Below are positions 52,730 through 62,072 of a stretch of 64,000 nucleotides of DNA, one piece after another. The position numbers and the translations under genes were made by a program. The DNA lies in contig NZ_BCYT01000007.1 of NCBI RefSeq assembly GCF_001598335.1, positions 62,001 through 126,000 of the forward strand, read 5' to 3'. The DNA is from Sphingobium abikonense NBRC 16140 (lineage in GTDB: Bacteria; Pseudomonadota; Alphaproteobacteria; Sphingomonadales; Sphingomonadaceae). Each line of letters begins with the position of its first letter. The stretch's first letter is position 1. The notes beneath the pieces were generated by a model. The model was given only the letters and a program-made list of their open reading frames with translations, was not told where the DNA came from and ran no database searches.

Positions 52730-54202
52730 ATGAAGTGGACTTTGGCGCTGGGCGGCACCGGCGCGGCGCTGGCGATGGCTTTGAGCGCGCCGGCGGTGAT
52801 CGGGCAGCAGCGGGCAATCCGCACCGTGTCGTCGATCAGTCAGCAAGACAAGGCGTCGGGCGCAAAGCAACATCCTGAATTGCTGAGGGAATTTGGCGGT
52901 CCCTATGCCGGGCCGCAGGCGCGCTATGTCGAGACGGTGGGGCGGCGCATTGCCGTGCAGTCGGGCCTGTCCAATGCGCAGAGCGACTTCACCGTCACCT
53001 TGCTCAATTCCCCGGTCAACAACGCCTTCGCGATCCCCGGCGGCTATGTCTATGTGACGCGGCAGTTGATGGCGCTGATGAATGACGAGGCCGAACTGGC
53101 GGGCGTGCTGGGCCATGAGGTCGGCCATGTCGCCGCGCAGCATGGGCAGAGGCGGCAGAAGACGGCGCAGCGCAACGCGATTGGCGGCGCATTGTTGCAG
53201 GTGCTGACTGGCGCGTTGCTGGGCGATTCGGGCTTTGCCGGGCTGATCCAGCGGGGCATCGGCACGGGCAGCCAATTGCTGACGCTCAAATTTTCGCGCA
53301 GCCAGGAATATGAGGCGGATGACCTGGGCATCCGATATCTGGCGGCGGGCGGCTATGATCCGCGCGCCCTGTCCGACATGCTGGCGTCGCTGGCGGCGCA
53401 GAGCAATCTCGACGCGCGGGTGGCGGGCAGCGCGCGTTCCATGCCGGAATGGGCGAGCACCCACCCCGACCCCGCATCGCGCGTCGACCGCGCGGCGCGC
53501 GAGGCGCAGGCCACGCGGTCGACCAGCACGACGCGCAATCGCGACGTGTTTCTCGCCGCGCTGGATGGCGTGCTCTATGGCGACGATCCCAAGCAGGGGG
53601 TGATCGACGGCAACCGGTTCCGGCACCCCGATCTGCGGCTGAGCTTTGCCGCGCCGAGCGGGTTCGGGATGGAAAATGGCAGCGATGCCGTGTCGATCAC
53701 GGGGTCCGGCGGGCAGGCGCAATTCGGGACGGCCGCCTATCGCGGCGATTTGAGCGCCTATATCGACAGCGTCTTTGCCGCCCTGGGCGATGGCAAGGGC
53801 GTGCCGGGCGGGTCGGTGAGCCGCACGACGATCAACGGCATTCCGGCCGCATGGCGGACGGTGCGGGCGACCAGCCAGTCGAGCCAGGTGGATGCAACGG
53901 TGTTTGCCTATGATTTTGGTGGCGGCAAGGCCTATCACTTCCTGCTGCTGACGCCGGCGGGGCGGGGCATTGGCCCCTTCACGTCCATGGTGCAGTCGGT
54001 GGAGCGGCTGTCGGCGAAGGATGCGGCGGCGATCAAGCCGCGCCGGATCGACGTAGTGACGGTGAAGGCGGGCGACACGGTTCAGTCCTTGAGCCGGCGC
54101 ATGGCCTATGGCGATCTTCAACTGGAACGGTTCCTGACGATCAACGCGCTGGACGCCAATGCGACGCTGCGGCCGGGGCAGAAGGTCAAGATCGTCGTCT
54201 GA
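52730..54202 (+). CDS. M48 metalloprotease with C-terminal LysM-like domain
   Basis: 490 aa. N-terminal hydrophobic export signal ends near APAVIGQQ. The zinc motif is LGHEVGHVAAQH, with the third ligand region SRSQEYEADDLGIRYL. The C-terminal 50 residues (VTVKAGDTVQSLSRRM...LRPGQKVKIVV) are a LysM-like fold that could hold the enzyme on peptidoglycan. It resembles BepA-type periplasmic quality-control proteases. A perfect 16-bp terminator follows. Confidence 0.9.
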   Translation: MKWTLALGGTGAALAMALSAPAVIGQQRAIRTVSSISQQDKASGAKQHPELLREFGGPYAGPQARYVETVGRRIAVQSGLSNAQSDFTVTLLNSPVNNAFAIPGGYVYVTRQLMALMNDEAELAGVLGHEVGHVAAQHGQRRQKTAQRNAIGGALLQVLTGALLGDSGFAGLIQRGIGTGSQLLTLKFSRSQEYEADDLGIRYLAAGGYDPRALSDMLASLAAQSNLDARVAGSARSMPEWASTHPDPASRVDRAAREAQATRSTSTTRNRDVFLAALDGVLYGDDPKQGVIDGNRFRHPDLRLSFAAPSGFGMENGSDAVSITGSGGQAQFGTAAYRGDLSAYIDSVFAALGDGKGVPGGSVSRTTINGIPAAWRTVRATSQSSQVDATVFAYDFGGGKAYHFLLLTPAGRGIGPFTSMVQSVERLSAKDAAAIKPRRIDVVTVKAGDTVQSLSRRMAYGDLQLERFLTINALDANATLRPGQKVKIVV

Positions 54203-54221
54203 GGCCCGATCAGGACAATAT

Positions 54222-54257
54222 AAAAGGGCGGCGGACATGGTGTCCGCCGCCCTTTTT
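54222..54257. terminator. Bidirectional rho-independent terminator
   Basis: AAAAGGGCGGCGGACA (54222-54237) pairs with TGTCCGCCGCCCTTTT (54241-54256) around loop TGG. The A-run and T-run at its ends serve both strands, so it ends the M48 gene on the plus strand and the Flp pilin gene on the minus strand. Confidence 0.92.
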
Positions 54258-54277
54258 CAATCAGTCAGTGTCGCGAC

Positions 54278-54442
54278 TTACTGGTCCAGGTTGTCGCTGA
54301 CGCTGTTGAAGGTGTTCTTGAGGTTGCCACCCAGGCTGGTCATGGCGCCGATGGCGGCGACAGCGATAAGCGCGGCGATCAGGCCGTATTCAATCGCGGT
54401 GGCACCCTTTTCATTCTTCAGCATCTTACGGACGAACTGCAT
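54278..54442 (-). CDS. Flp-family type IVb pilin
   Basis: 54 aa: MQFVRKMLKNEKGATAIEYG, then a TM helix. GATAIEYG with the cleavage before the glutamate (prepilin peptidase type IVb site) and the hydrophobic helix LIAALIAVAAIGAM are diagnostic of Flp pilins. AAGGAG lies 7 nt before this ATG, whereas an overlapping ATG at 54447 is in a different frame. No tad/cpa secretion genes are in this window. Confidence 0.92.
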   Translation of the reverse strand: MQFVRKMLKNEKGATAIEYGLIAALIAVAAIGAMTSLGGNLKNTFNSVSDNLDQ

Positions 54443-54581
54443 TTCATGTCTCCTTGATGGACATACGCACTAAAACTACCCCGCCGCCCCCGTTTGATTT
54501 GTTCGTGGTCAGCGATGACCGAACTACCGTCTTTCGGTTGAAAATTGTTTAATGGTCGTCGGGACTGTAAAAATCTTATGG

Positions 54582-54767
54582 TTAAGCGTTGGTAACCTTA
54601 TTATCGACGTCGTCCCACATATGGATGGTTCGTTCAGCGACGTTGGACAAAGCGACCAGCATGGCGAGCACGATCATCGCGAGGATGAGGCCATATTCGA
54701 CCGCCGTGGCACCGCGTTCGCATTTGATGAGCCCCTGTCGGGCGATGATGTCGATAAGCCCGCGCAT
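54582..54767 (-). CDS. Flp-family pilin, second copy
   Basis: 61 aa from ATG 54767, with GGGGAAACGC just upstream. RGATAVEYGLILAMIVLAML is the type IVb pilin motif and TM. The C-terminus (NVAERTIHMWDDVDNK) differs from the other copy, so the two are not recent duplicates. It is upstream of the first copy on the same strand with about 140 bp between. Some Flp-like proteins with this layout are pseudopilins. Confidence 0.85.
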   Translation of the reverse strand: MRGLIDIIARQGLIKCERGATAVEYGLILAMIVLAMLVALSNVAERTIHMWDDVDNKVTNA

Positions 54768-54852
54768 GCGTTTCCCCAGTTCGCTACAGACAGTCCCGGA
54801 CAGATGTGTAAAGCGGGGAGGGTTAACAAATAGCCCTTGAGTATCCCCTGAA

Positions 54853-55260
54853 ATGACGTCTTTTTCTCCCCTGCTGGTGGTCGCTGTCGCTTTGGTGGAC
54901 GCCGAGGGGCGGGTATTGTTGCAGCAGCGCCCGCCGGGTAAGCCCATGGCGGGCCTGTGGGAATTTCCCGGCGGCAAGGTGGAGGCGGGGGAAACGCCCG
55001 AAGCCGCGCTGGTGCGCGAACTGGAGGAAGAACTGGGTATCGCGACGCAGGAAAGCTGCCTGGCGCCCGCGAGTTTCGCCAGCGAAGCGCTGGGCGACCG
55101 GCATTTGCTGCTGCTGCTTTATGTCTGCCGCAAATGGCGGGGGGTGCCCGAGGCGCGCCATGCGACCGCGCTCAGCTGGAAGCGGCCGGCGCAGATGTAT
55201 GCGCTGAACATGCCGCCTGCGGACCTGCCGCTGATCGGGTTGCTCGACGCCTTGCTGTAA
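54853..55260 (+). CDS. mutT: MutT 8-oxo-dGTP diphosphatase
   Basis: 135 aa. The Nudix box GGKVEAGETPEAALVRELEEELGI spans about 40-63 (conserved G-x5-E-x7-R-E-x2-E-E-x-G). LLQQRPPGKPMAGLWEFPGG before it and YALNMPPADLPLI after it are typical MutT. It destroys oxidised dGTP. It is divergent from the Flp gene with about 85 bp between. Confidence 0.93.
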   Translation: MTSFSPLLVVAVALVDAEGRVLLQQRPPGKPMAGLWEFPGGKVEAGETPEAALVRELEEELGIATQESCLAPASFASEALGDRHLLLLLYVCRKWRGVPEARHATALSWKRPAQMYALNMPPADLPLIGLLDALL

Positions 55261-55335
55261 CGACAAAGGGAGCGCGCCTTGTCCAGGCACGCCCCCTTTT
55301 AGAGCGCCGAGCGTAAAAATCGGGATCACTTATTT

Positions 55336-55436
55336 CCGTTCGCCCTGAGTAGTCGCTGAGCCTGTCGAAGCGGCGTATCGAAGGGTCCTTCGATACAGGC
55401 CCTCGACGAGCTCGGTCCTTACTCAGGACGAACGGG
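55336..55436. repeat. Palindromic intergenic repeat, copy 3
   Basis: Outer arms CCGTTCGCCCTGAGTAG and CTTACTCAGGACGAACGGG, inner GTATCGAAGG-GT-CCTTCGATAC, and TGAGCCTGTCGAAG in between. It lies in the gap between mutT and the bfr end. It shares the centre with copy 1 and the TGAGCCTGTCGAAG arm with copy 2, so the three are one element family. Confidence 0.85.
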
Positions 55437-55480
55437 TCAGATTTATGGCTCGATGCTCCAGCTGCGCGTCGGAGCCGCGA

Positions 55481-55960
55481 TCAGTCCTCGACGGGTCGGC
55501 TTTGCAGCTGGATATAATTCTGGATGCCCATGCGTTCGATCATTTCGAACTGGGTTTCCAGCGTGTCGACATGCTCCTCCTCGCTCTTGAGGATATAGTC
55601 GAACAGGTCGCGGCTGACGAAATCGCGGATCGATTCGCAATGGGCGATCGCTTCGCGTAGAACCGGCAGCGCCTCATATTCCAGCTCAAGATCGGCTTTC
55701 AGGATTTCCTCCACCGTCTCGCCGATCTTGAGGCGGCCGAGCAGCTGGAAATTGGGCAAGCCGTCGAGGAACAGGATGCGCTCCGCCAGCTTGTCGGCAT
55801 GCTTCATCTCGTCGATGGATTCTTCATATTCGAACTTGGCGAGCTTCTTGACGCCCCAATGGTCGAGCATGCGGTAATGGAGGAAATATTGGTTGATCGC
55901 GGTCAGCTCATTCTTGAGGACCTCGTTCAGATATTCGATGACCTTGGCGTCGCCCTTCAT
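55481..55960 (-). CDS. bfr: Bacterioferritin
   Basis: 159 aa. All ferroxidase ligands are in canonical positions: Glu18, Glu51, His54, Glu94, Glu127 and His130, with heme ligand Met52. It stores iron as a 24-mer. Bfd, the ferredoxin that helps release iron, is encoded about 150 bp upstream on the same strand. Confidence 0.96.
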   Translation of the reverse strand: MKGDAKVIEYLNEVLKNELTAINQYFLHYRMLDHWGVKKLAKFEYEESIDEMKHADKLAERILFLDGLPNFQLLGRLKIGETVEEILKADLELEYEALPVLREAIAHCESIRDFVSRDLFDYILKSEEEHVDTLETQFEMIERMGIQNYIQLQSRPVED

Positions 55961-56107
55961 GGCGCTATACTCCGAATTGCGGGAACGGAGCGACTATAGC
56001 GGGGCGGATAGCGGCTGTTAAGCTGAAAAACCGCAGAAATCAGCCATTTATTGCGATGCTATTGCTTCGGGTTCGCGCGCATGGGCTGCGCATGATTTGC
56101 ATTTGTG

Positions 56108-56278
56108 TCAGGCGGACGCGCGCTCGGCCGCGATGATCGTGCGGGCGAAGGATACGCACTGGCCGCATTTGGGGCGGCGGCCATATTGAGCATAGGCGCT
56201 GCATGGCGTGTCCGCGCCGTTGCGCGCGGCTTCCCGCACGTCCTTTTCCCGAATGGCATTACAAACGCAGACGACCAT
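56108..56278 (-). CDS. bfd: Bfd, bacterioferritin-associated ferredoxin
   Basis: 56 aa from ATG 56278; too short for many gene callers. The [2Fe-2S] ligands are Cys4 and Cys6 (VCVCNAI), then Cys38 and Cys41 (KCGQC), with 31 residues between Cys6 and Cys38, exactly as in Bfd. GGAG is 10 nt before the ATG. It reduces bacterioferritin iron for release. A short AT-rich inverted repeat lies upstream. Confidence 0.92.
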   Translation of the reverse strand: MVVCVCNAIREKDVREAARNGADTPCSAYAQYGRRPKCGQCVSFARTIIAAERASA

Positions 56279-56310
56279 ATGCGATGCTCTCCAGTGTGAC
56301 GGAGAGATAG

Positions 56311-56326
56311 CCTATATGATAATAGG
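56311..56326 (-). promoter_or_regulatory. AT-rich inverted repeat upstream of bfd (possible iron-responsive site)
   Basis: CCTATATGATAATAGG has arms CCTAT/ATAGG with an AT-rich centre, 33-48 bp upstream of the bfd start and past the end of the DUF418 gene. Fur-family operators are AT-rich palindromes at such positions, but this sequence is too short and non-canonical to name. Confidence 0.35.
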
Positions 56327-56338
56327 TCGCAATAGTAA

Positions 56339-57559
56339 TCAGCTGCTCTTGCGAATCTTTTGCGGTTGCGCGCGAACCAGGCTGCGCCATAGCCATTCAG
56401 CGGGGCCAATGGCGAATCGATTGGCATAGGGTTGCGACCAGAGCAGCATCGCCGCCCAGCCCACGGCGACGAACAGCGGCAGCGCGCCGAGCGGGACATG
56501 GGCGAAATTGCCAAGGCCCCAGCCGTAGAAGATGGTGGTCATGAGAAGGCTGGTGCCCAGATAATTGCTGAGCGCGAGGCGGCCGGCAGCGCCCAGGCGC
56601 GAGGCGAGGGGATGGCCGGGATTGCGGGTGAAGAGCCAGAGGATGAGCGCGGCCCAGCCAACGCTCAGCGGCACGCGGAAGGGGAAAGACCAGGCAAGCG
56701 CGGTGCCGAGCGCCGGCAGCGCGGCAAAGCCGCTGACCCAGACCCATGCCGCCAGCGCGATCATCGGCGGCACGCCGATCAGGAAGCAATGGCGGGCGGT
56801 GCGGCGATATTGATCCGCATCCCAGCGGCCGGTGAGAAAGCCGCTTTTGAGCATGGCCATGCCAAGCAGCATGAAGCCGAGCGTTTCGAGCGCGCTGAGC
56901 ATGAAGCCCAGCGACCAGCTGCGCGGCAGATCGACGATCTTGTGCGACAGGATGGAGAGGAAATCGCCGCGGTACAGGGCGATTTCGCGTTGGACCACGG
57001 GGCTGGCGGGGTCGGACAGGCTGGCGGCGAAGGAGGCGAAACCCGCTGTGCCGCCGCTGGCGTGGCTCCAGGCGTAGAAGGACGCGACATAGCCGGCGAC
57101 GAGCAGGAAATGCAGCAGGAAGAACAGGAATGCGGCCTTGACCAGCTGCATCGGGTCGCGATGGACGAAGCGCAGCGCGGCAAGCCCGACGAGCGCATAG
57201 AGCGTCAATATGTCGCCCCACCAGAGCAGCAGATAATGCGCCGCGCCAATGACGAACAGCCAGCCCGCGCGGACCATCTGGGTGCGGGCGCCGTTGCGCC
57301 CGGCCATCTCCTCCCGGTCGATCAGCAGCAGCATCGATGCGCCGAACAGCATTGCGAACAGCCCGCGCATCTTGCCATCGACCAGGATCAGGCTGGTCGC
57401 CCAGAAGGCGATGTCGCCTGCACTGAGCGGACCGGCGGCGGCCGGATCGATATAGGCGCTTTGCGGCTGGGCGAAGGCGGTGATGTTCATCCACAATATG
57501 CCCATGACCGCGCAGCCGCGCAGAACGTCCATGGCGGGAATGCGGGAGGATGGGGGCAT
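56339..57559 (-). CDS. DUF418 polytopic membrane protein
   Basis: 406 aa with about 10 hydrophobic segments. The start IPAMDVLRGCAVMGILWMNI matches the R-G-x-A-x-x-G/G-I-x-x-x-N motif of the DUF418/YeiB family. SLGFMLSALETLGFMLLGMAMLKSGFLTG and SRLGAAGRLALSNYLGTSLLMT are family segments. Function unknown; related proteins are thought to move or acylate envelope molecules. It is divergent from bioC. Confidence 0.9.
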   Translation of the reverse strand: MPPSSRIPAMDVLRGCAVMGILWMNITAFAQPQSAYIDPAAAGPLSAGDIAFWATSLILVDGKMRGLFAMLFGASMLLLIDREEMAGRNGARTQMVRAGWLFVIGAAHYLLLWWGDILTLYALVGLAALRFVHRDPMQLVKAAFLFFLLHFLLVAGYVASFYAWSHASGGTAGFASFAASLSDPASPVVQREIALYRGDFLSILSHKIVDLPRSWSLGFMLSALETLGFMLLGMAMLKSGFLTGRWDADQYRRTARHCFLIGVPPMIALAAWVWVSGFAALPALGTALAWSFPFRVPLSVGWAALILWLFTRNPGHPLASRLGAAGRLALSNYLGTSLLMTTIFYGWGLGNFAHVPLGALPLFVAVGWAAMLLWSQPYANRFAIGPAEWLWRSLVRAQPQKIRKSS

Positions 57560-57616
57560 GGGGAAATCCTTGAAGATGCTGGTCAGCGGCGAACGGCTCT
57601 GCCAAGGGGCCTAGCC

Positions 57617-58384
57617 ATGAACGAGGGGCGCAAGCAACGGATAAGCGATGCATTCGGCGCGGCGGCGACGCATTATGACGATCATGCCGGGCCGCAGCGC
57701 TTCGCCGCGCGGCTGGTGGCGGACCTGGCGCAGCGGCAACGCCCGAGTGGCGTCGTGCGCATATTGGAGATTGGCTGCGGCACCGGATTGCTGACCCGCG
57801 ACATTCAGGCGCGCTGGCCCGGCGCGCAGCTGGTCGTGACCGACCTGTCGCCCGCTATGCTCGACCGGGCGGCGGCGCAGGGGCTGGTGGGCGGCACATT
57901 CCTGGCGATGGACGGGGAATCGCCGCCGTTCGAGGGGCCGTGGTTCGACCTTATCCTGTCCAGCCTGGCCTTCCAGTGGTTTGACGATCTGCCGGGCGCG
58001 ATCGGGCGGCTGGCGAGCCTGCTGACGCCGGGCGGAAGCCTGATCTTCTCGACCATGGGGCAGGACAGTTTTGCCGCCTGGCGCGCGGCGCATGATGCGT
58101 GCGAGGTGGCGGCCGGGGTGCCGGACTATCCGTCGCTGGAGGCGGTCCGGGCGATGCTGCGGGCATATGACGACAGCTTCGCCTTTGACGAGAGGGTGCC
58201 GCTGGACTGCGGCGGCGCGCGCGGGCTGATCGCGCACCTGAAGGGCATCGGCGCGGTGGTGCCGGAAACGGGGCGCAGGCCCCTGACGCCGGCGCAGCTG
58301 CGCGCGGCTATGGCTGCGTTCGATGCTGCGAGCGGCACGGACGCCTATCAGATTCTGTTCGGGCGGGTGACGCGCGCGGGTTGA
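57617..58384 (+). CDS. bioC: BioC-like malonyl-ACP O-methyltransferase
   Basis: 255 aa from ATG 57617. The SAM-binding motif I is ILEIGCGTGLLT, with motif II VTDLSPAMLD and SSLAFQWFDD, which is typical of BioC. ISDAFGAAATHYDDHAGPQR at the N-terminus also matches. It starts biotin synthesis by masking malonyl-ACP. Other biotin genes are not in the window, so a general methyltransferase role remains possible. Confidence 0.85.
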   Translation: MNEGRKQRISDAFGAAATHYDDHAGPQRFAARLVADLAQRQRPSGVVRILEIGCGTGLLTRDIQARWPGAQLVVTDLSPAMLDRAAAQGLVGGTFLAMDGESPPFEGPWFDLILSSLAFQWFDDLPGAIGRLASLLTPGGSLIFSTMGQDSFAAWRAAHDACEVAAGVPDYPSLEAVRAMLRAYDDSFAFDERVPLDCGGARGLIAHLKGIGAVVPETGRRPLTPAQLRAAMAAFDAASGTDAYQILFGRVTRAG

Positions 58385-58430
58385 GGGCGCAGCGGTTGCG
58401 CGGGGGCGCGCAGACTGGCATCCAGCGGCC

Positions 58431-58967
58431 ATGTCCCATGATGATCTGACCATCAGGCGGGCGGAACCGGCCGATGCGGCCGCCCTGTCCGCGCTCAAGC
58501 TCGCCGCGTTTCGGGAGACGTTTCTCGACGGCTTCGCCATTCCCTATCCGCCCGCCGATCTGGCGCGGTTCGAGGCGGATAGCTATGGCGAGGGGACGGT
58601 GGCGCGCGAACTGGCTGCGCCCGATCATGCGACCTGGGTGGCGCAGGCGCGCGACGGGCGGCTGCTCGCCTATGCCCATGCCGGCCCTTGCAAATTGCCG
58701 CACCCGCAGGCGTCGGCGGCGCAGGGGGAATTATACCAGCTCTATGCGCTCAATGCCGCGCAGGGCCGGGGCGTGGGCCGGGCGCTGATGGAGGCGGCGC
58801 AGGGCTTGCTGGCGCAAGCCTTTCCCGGTCCGCAATGGCTGGGCGTATGGTCCGGCAACGCGCTGGCGCAGGCCTTCTACGCCAAGCGCGGCTTTGAGAA
58901 GGTCGGCGATTACGGGTTCAAGGTTGGCGACTGGACCGATGCGGAGTTCATCTACCGGCGCGGGTGA
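58431..58967 (+). CDS. GNAT-family N-acetyltransferase
   Basis: 178 aa. LTIRRAEPADAAALSALK at the start and LYALNAAQGRGVGRALMEAAQGLLAQAF with the R/Q-x2-G-x-G/A acetyl-CoA loop identify GNAT. WSGNALAQAFYAKRGFEKVGDY is the usual C-terminal region. Substrate unknown. It follows bioC by 46 bp on the same strand. Confidence 0.9.
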   Translation: MSHDDLTIRRAEPADAAALSALKLAAFRETFLDGFAIPYPPADLARFEADSYGEGTVARELAAPDHATWVAQARDGRLLAYAHAGPCKLPHPQASAAQGELYQLYALNAAQGRGVGRALMEAAQGLLAQAFPGPQWLGVWSGNALAQAFYAKRGFEKVGDYGFKVGDWTDAEFIYRRG

Positions 58968-59092
58968 TTGCGCGGGGTGGGGTCAAATTTTCGGCGTCGG
59001 AAATCTCATGCAATGTGAGATTTAACCACTAGCGATAAACTTCAAAAAATCCGCGTAATTTCCAGTTGAGAAGAGGCTGATATCATAAAATT

Positions 59093-59716
59093 CTACTGTC
59101 CAGGCTCATAGGATAACACTTGCAGATCGGGACTTCCCTGCCTTAAATAATTGAGTGTATTAGAATCTACATAAATCGTGCATTTAAAAATTTCACAGCT
59201 TCTTATATCGCAATTCTGTAGCCCAGTGGCAGCATAGGCTGGTATATTTTTATGGGTATTCAGTAATACAAAATCACAATTATGAAAATTGTTTCTGACT
59301 ATAGTGTTGTCTAAAAGAAGTATCAAATTCGCTGGACCAACCAATTCGCAACTATAAAAGCGTTTATTCCGAATTAAATTGGAAACGGGATGGGCAATAT
59401 CGAGCAGTTTTATCCGACGGTTTTCAAAATACTCCGAAAGCGGATTTATATCTTCAGCGTCTTTTGACCATTTAATAGTCGCTTTTGCTGACGCGATTGT
59501 TTCCCATGCGAGGGCACCAGCAAAAATGATAACGGAAATGAGAAATGCCGCTAACAGGCCAATGCCCACCCAAGCGACCAGACCATAGGGTTTCAATGCT
59601 TCGGACCAGCTGCCTACCCAACCCGTAAAAGTCCCGCCTACGAAGCTAATCACTATTGGCCAAAGATTTTTGACGCTGCTTGCTATTGCTAGAACTTGAC
59701 TTGTTTTCTTTAGCAA
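59093..59716 (-). CDS. Two-TM protein with repeat-like C-terminal half, in a low-GC islet
   Basis: 207 aa. Two hydrophobic segments near the N-terminus (about 17-38 and 48-70) are followed by a soluble half with spaced N/C-rich turns (NNFHNCDF, QNCDIRSCEIFKC) that resemble a small right-handed beta-helix or pentapeptide-like fold. GC content is roughly 28-48 percent in samples, against about 66 percent in the flanks, and codon use is AT-rich, so it is very likely acquired. No defence or mobile gene is next to it. Function unknown. Confidence 0.65.
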   Translation of the reverse strand: MLKKTSQVLAIASSVKNLWPIVISFVGGTFTGWVGSWSEALKPYGLVAWVGIGLLAAFLISVIIFAGALAWETIASAKATIKWSKDAEDINPLSEYFENRRIKLLDIAHPVSNLIRNKRFYSCELVGPANLILLLDNTIVRNNFHNCDFVLLNTHKNIPAYAATGLQNCDIRSCEIFKCTIYVDSNTLNYLRQGSPDLQVLSYEPGQ

Positions 59717-59791
59717 CGATTTTGCTCCAAATCAGGATGCACCTTTTTGCCAAAAACTTCGTCGGTACACTTCCGCCGAGGATATCTTACG

Positions 59792-61969
59792 TTAGAGTTC
59801 GTTGTTCATCAGGGCGGGGAAGAAGCCTTCATGGGCTTTGCGCAGCGTGTCGAGGGCGACGCCCGCGACACTGTCGCCGCCGACCGTGCCGATCCGCGTC
59901 GCGCCGGGGATGGCGGTGCCGGCGGGCGCGGTGACGACATAGCGCGCCTGGTCCTCGCCAAAGGCCGAAGCGGTGGTGAGGATGGTGTCGAGCGCCACGC
60001 CCTTGTCGCCGGCGAGCGCCATTTCGGCGAGCGTGACAAGCAGGCCGCCATCGGAAATGTCGTGGACGGCGTTGACCGTGCCAGCGGCGACCAGCGCGCG
60101 TACGGCGTCGGCATTGGCGCGTTCGGCGGCGAGATCGACGGCAGGCGCGTCGCCCGCTTCACGGCCCGCGACTTCGCGCAGCCAGATGGATTGGCCCAGA
60201 TGCGTGCCTTCGCCGCCGATCAGCCAGATGGCGTCGCCTTCGTTCTTGAAGGCAATGGTCGCCATGATGTCGACATTGGCGAGCAGGCCGATGCCGCCGA
60301 TGGCGGGGGTGGGGAGGATGGCGGAGCCGCCACCCGTCGCCTTTGATTCATTATAAAGGCTGACATTGCCCGACACGATCGGGAAGTCGAGGGCGCGACA
60401 GGCGTCGCCCATGCCCTCCAGGCATCCGGTCAGCTGCGCCATGATTTCAGGCCGTTGCGGGTTGGCGAAGTTGAGGCAGTTGGTGACGGCGAGTGGGGTC
60501 GAGCCGACGGCGGACAGGTTGCGATAGCATTCGGCGATAGCCTGCTTGCCGCCTTCATAAGGGTCGGCATAGCAATAGCGCGGCGTGCAATCGGTGCTGA
60601 TCGCGATGCCCTTTTGCGTGCCATGGACGCGCACCACGGCGGCGTCGCCGCCCGGGCGCTGGACCGTGTCGGCACCGACCATATGGTCATATTGTTCCCA
60701 GATCCATCGGCGGCTGGCAATGTCTGGGCTGCCCATCAGCGTGACCAGGTCCGCGCCGATGTCGGCGCTTGCCGGCACGTCGCCGAGGGGTTCGACCTTG
60801 GCCCATGCCTTATAGTCATCCTTCGGCATGGAGGGGCGATCATAGAGCGGGGCGTCGTCGGCGAGCGGGGCGAGCGGGATGTCGCAGACGATCTCGCCCT
60901 TATGCTCCAGCACCATGCGGCCGGTGTCGGTGACATGGCCGATGACGGCGAAGTCCAGCTCCCATTTGCGGAAGATGGCCTCGGCAAAGGCTTCGCGACC
61001 GGGCTTCAAGACCATGAGCATCCGCTCCTGGCTTTCCGACAGCATCATTTCATAGGTCGTCATGCCGGTTTCGCGCTGGGGCACGTCATCCATCTTGAGG
61101 TGGATGCCAACGCCGCCCTTGGACGCCATTTCGACGCTGGAGGAGGTAAGGCCGGCCGCGCCCATGTCCTGAATGGCGACGATCGCATCGGACGCCATCA
61201 GTTCCAGGCACGCCTCGATCAGCAGCTTTTCGGTGAAGGGATCGCCGACCTGCACGGTGGGGCGCTTTTCCTCGCTATCCTCGCCGAAATCGGCCGAGGC
61301 CATGGTCGCGCCATGGATGCCGTCACGGCCGGTCTTGGACCCTACATAGACGATCGGGTTGCCGACGCCGCTGGCGGCCGAATAGAAAATCTTGTCGGTG
61401 TCGGCGACGCCCACGGTCATCGCGTTGACCAGGATATTGCCGTCATAGGCGCTGTGGAAATTCACTTCGCCGCCCACGGTCGGCACGCCGACGCAATTGC
61501 CATAGCCGCCAATGCCATGGACGACCCCGGCGATGAGATGCTTCATCTTGGGGTGATCGGGCCGGCCGAAGCGCAGCGCGTTCATGTTGGCGACTGGGCG
61601 CGCGCCCATGGTGAACACGTCGCGCAGGATGCCGCCCACGCCCGTCGCCGCGCCCTGATAGGGTTCGATATAGCTGGGGTGATTATGGCTTTCCATCTTG
61701 AAGATGGCGGCCTGGCCATCGCCGATATCGACGACGCCGGCATTTTCGCCCGGTCCGCAAATCACCTGCGGGCCTTTGGTCGGCAGCTTCATCAGGTGGA
61801 TCTTGGAGCTTTTATAGCTGCAATGTTCCGACCACATCACCGAGAAGATGCCGAGTTCGGTCAGGTTCGGCTCGCGGCCGATCGCCTTTAACACGCGGTC
61901 ATATTCTTCCGGGCTGAGGCCATGTTCGGCGACGACTTCCGGGGTGATCTGGGTGGCGGTGCTGGACAT
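59792..61969 (-). CDS. purL: PurL, FGAM synthase large subunit
   Basis: 725 aa, the size of the small (Bacillus-type) PurL that works with PurQ and Pur[13 protein letters not shown] near the N-terminus carries the active-site histidine, then [15 protein letters not shown], and PWDxxx-type repeats of the PurM-like domains. It converts FGAR to FGAM in purine synthesis. The low-GC islet lies just downstream. Confidence 0.96.
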   Translation of the reverse strand: MSSTATQITPEVVAEHGLSPEEYDRVLKAIGREPNLTELGIFSVMWSEHCSYKSSKIHLMKLPTKGPQVICGPGENAGVVDIGDGQAAIFKMESHNHPSYIEPYQGAATGVGGILRDVFTMGARPVANMNALRFGRPDHPKMKHLIAGVVHGIGGYGNCVGVPTVGGEVNFHSAYDGNILVNAMTVGVADTDKIFYSAASGVGNPIVYVGSKTGRDGIHGATMASADFGEDSEEKRPTVQVGDPFTEKLLIEACLELMASDAIVAIQDMGAAGLTSSSVEMASKGGVGIHLKMDDVPQRETGMTTYEMMLSESQERMLMVLKPGREAFAEAIFRKWELDFAVIGHVTDTGRMVLEHKGEIVCDIPLAPLADDAPLYDRPSMPKDDYKAWAKVEPLGDVPASADIGADLVTLMGSPDIASRRWIWEQYDHMVGADTVQRPGGDAAVVRVHGTQKGIAISTDCTPRYCYADPYEGGKQAIAECYRNLSAVGSTPLAVTNCLNFANPQRPEIMAQLTGCLEGMGDACRALDFPIVSGNVSLYNESKATGGGSAILPTPAIGGIGLLANVDIMATIAFKNEGDAIWLIGGEGTHLGQSIWLREVAGREAGDAPAVDLAAERANADAVRALVAAGTVNAVHDISDGGLLVTLAEMALAGDKGVALDTILTTASAFGEDQARYVVTAPAGTAIPGATRIGTVGGDSVAGVALDTLRKAHEGFFPALMNNEL

Positions 61970-62072
61970 GCCCGCGCCTTTAGCGAGGGCGTCGCGGATT
62001 CACAATGGCAAGGCGGCGCGGGGCGCATTTCATGCTAGGGGTGATGCGGATGACGCACGAAGGGGAACGCGC

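Noticed and set aside
60455-61891. A 478-codon plus-strand frame opposite purL
   Set aside because: Same kind of shadow; PurL on the other strand is full length with all motifs.
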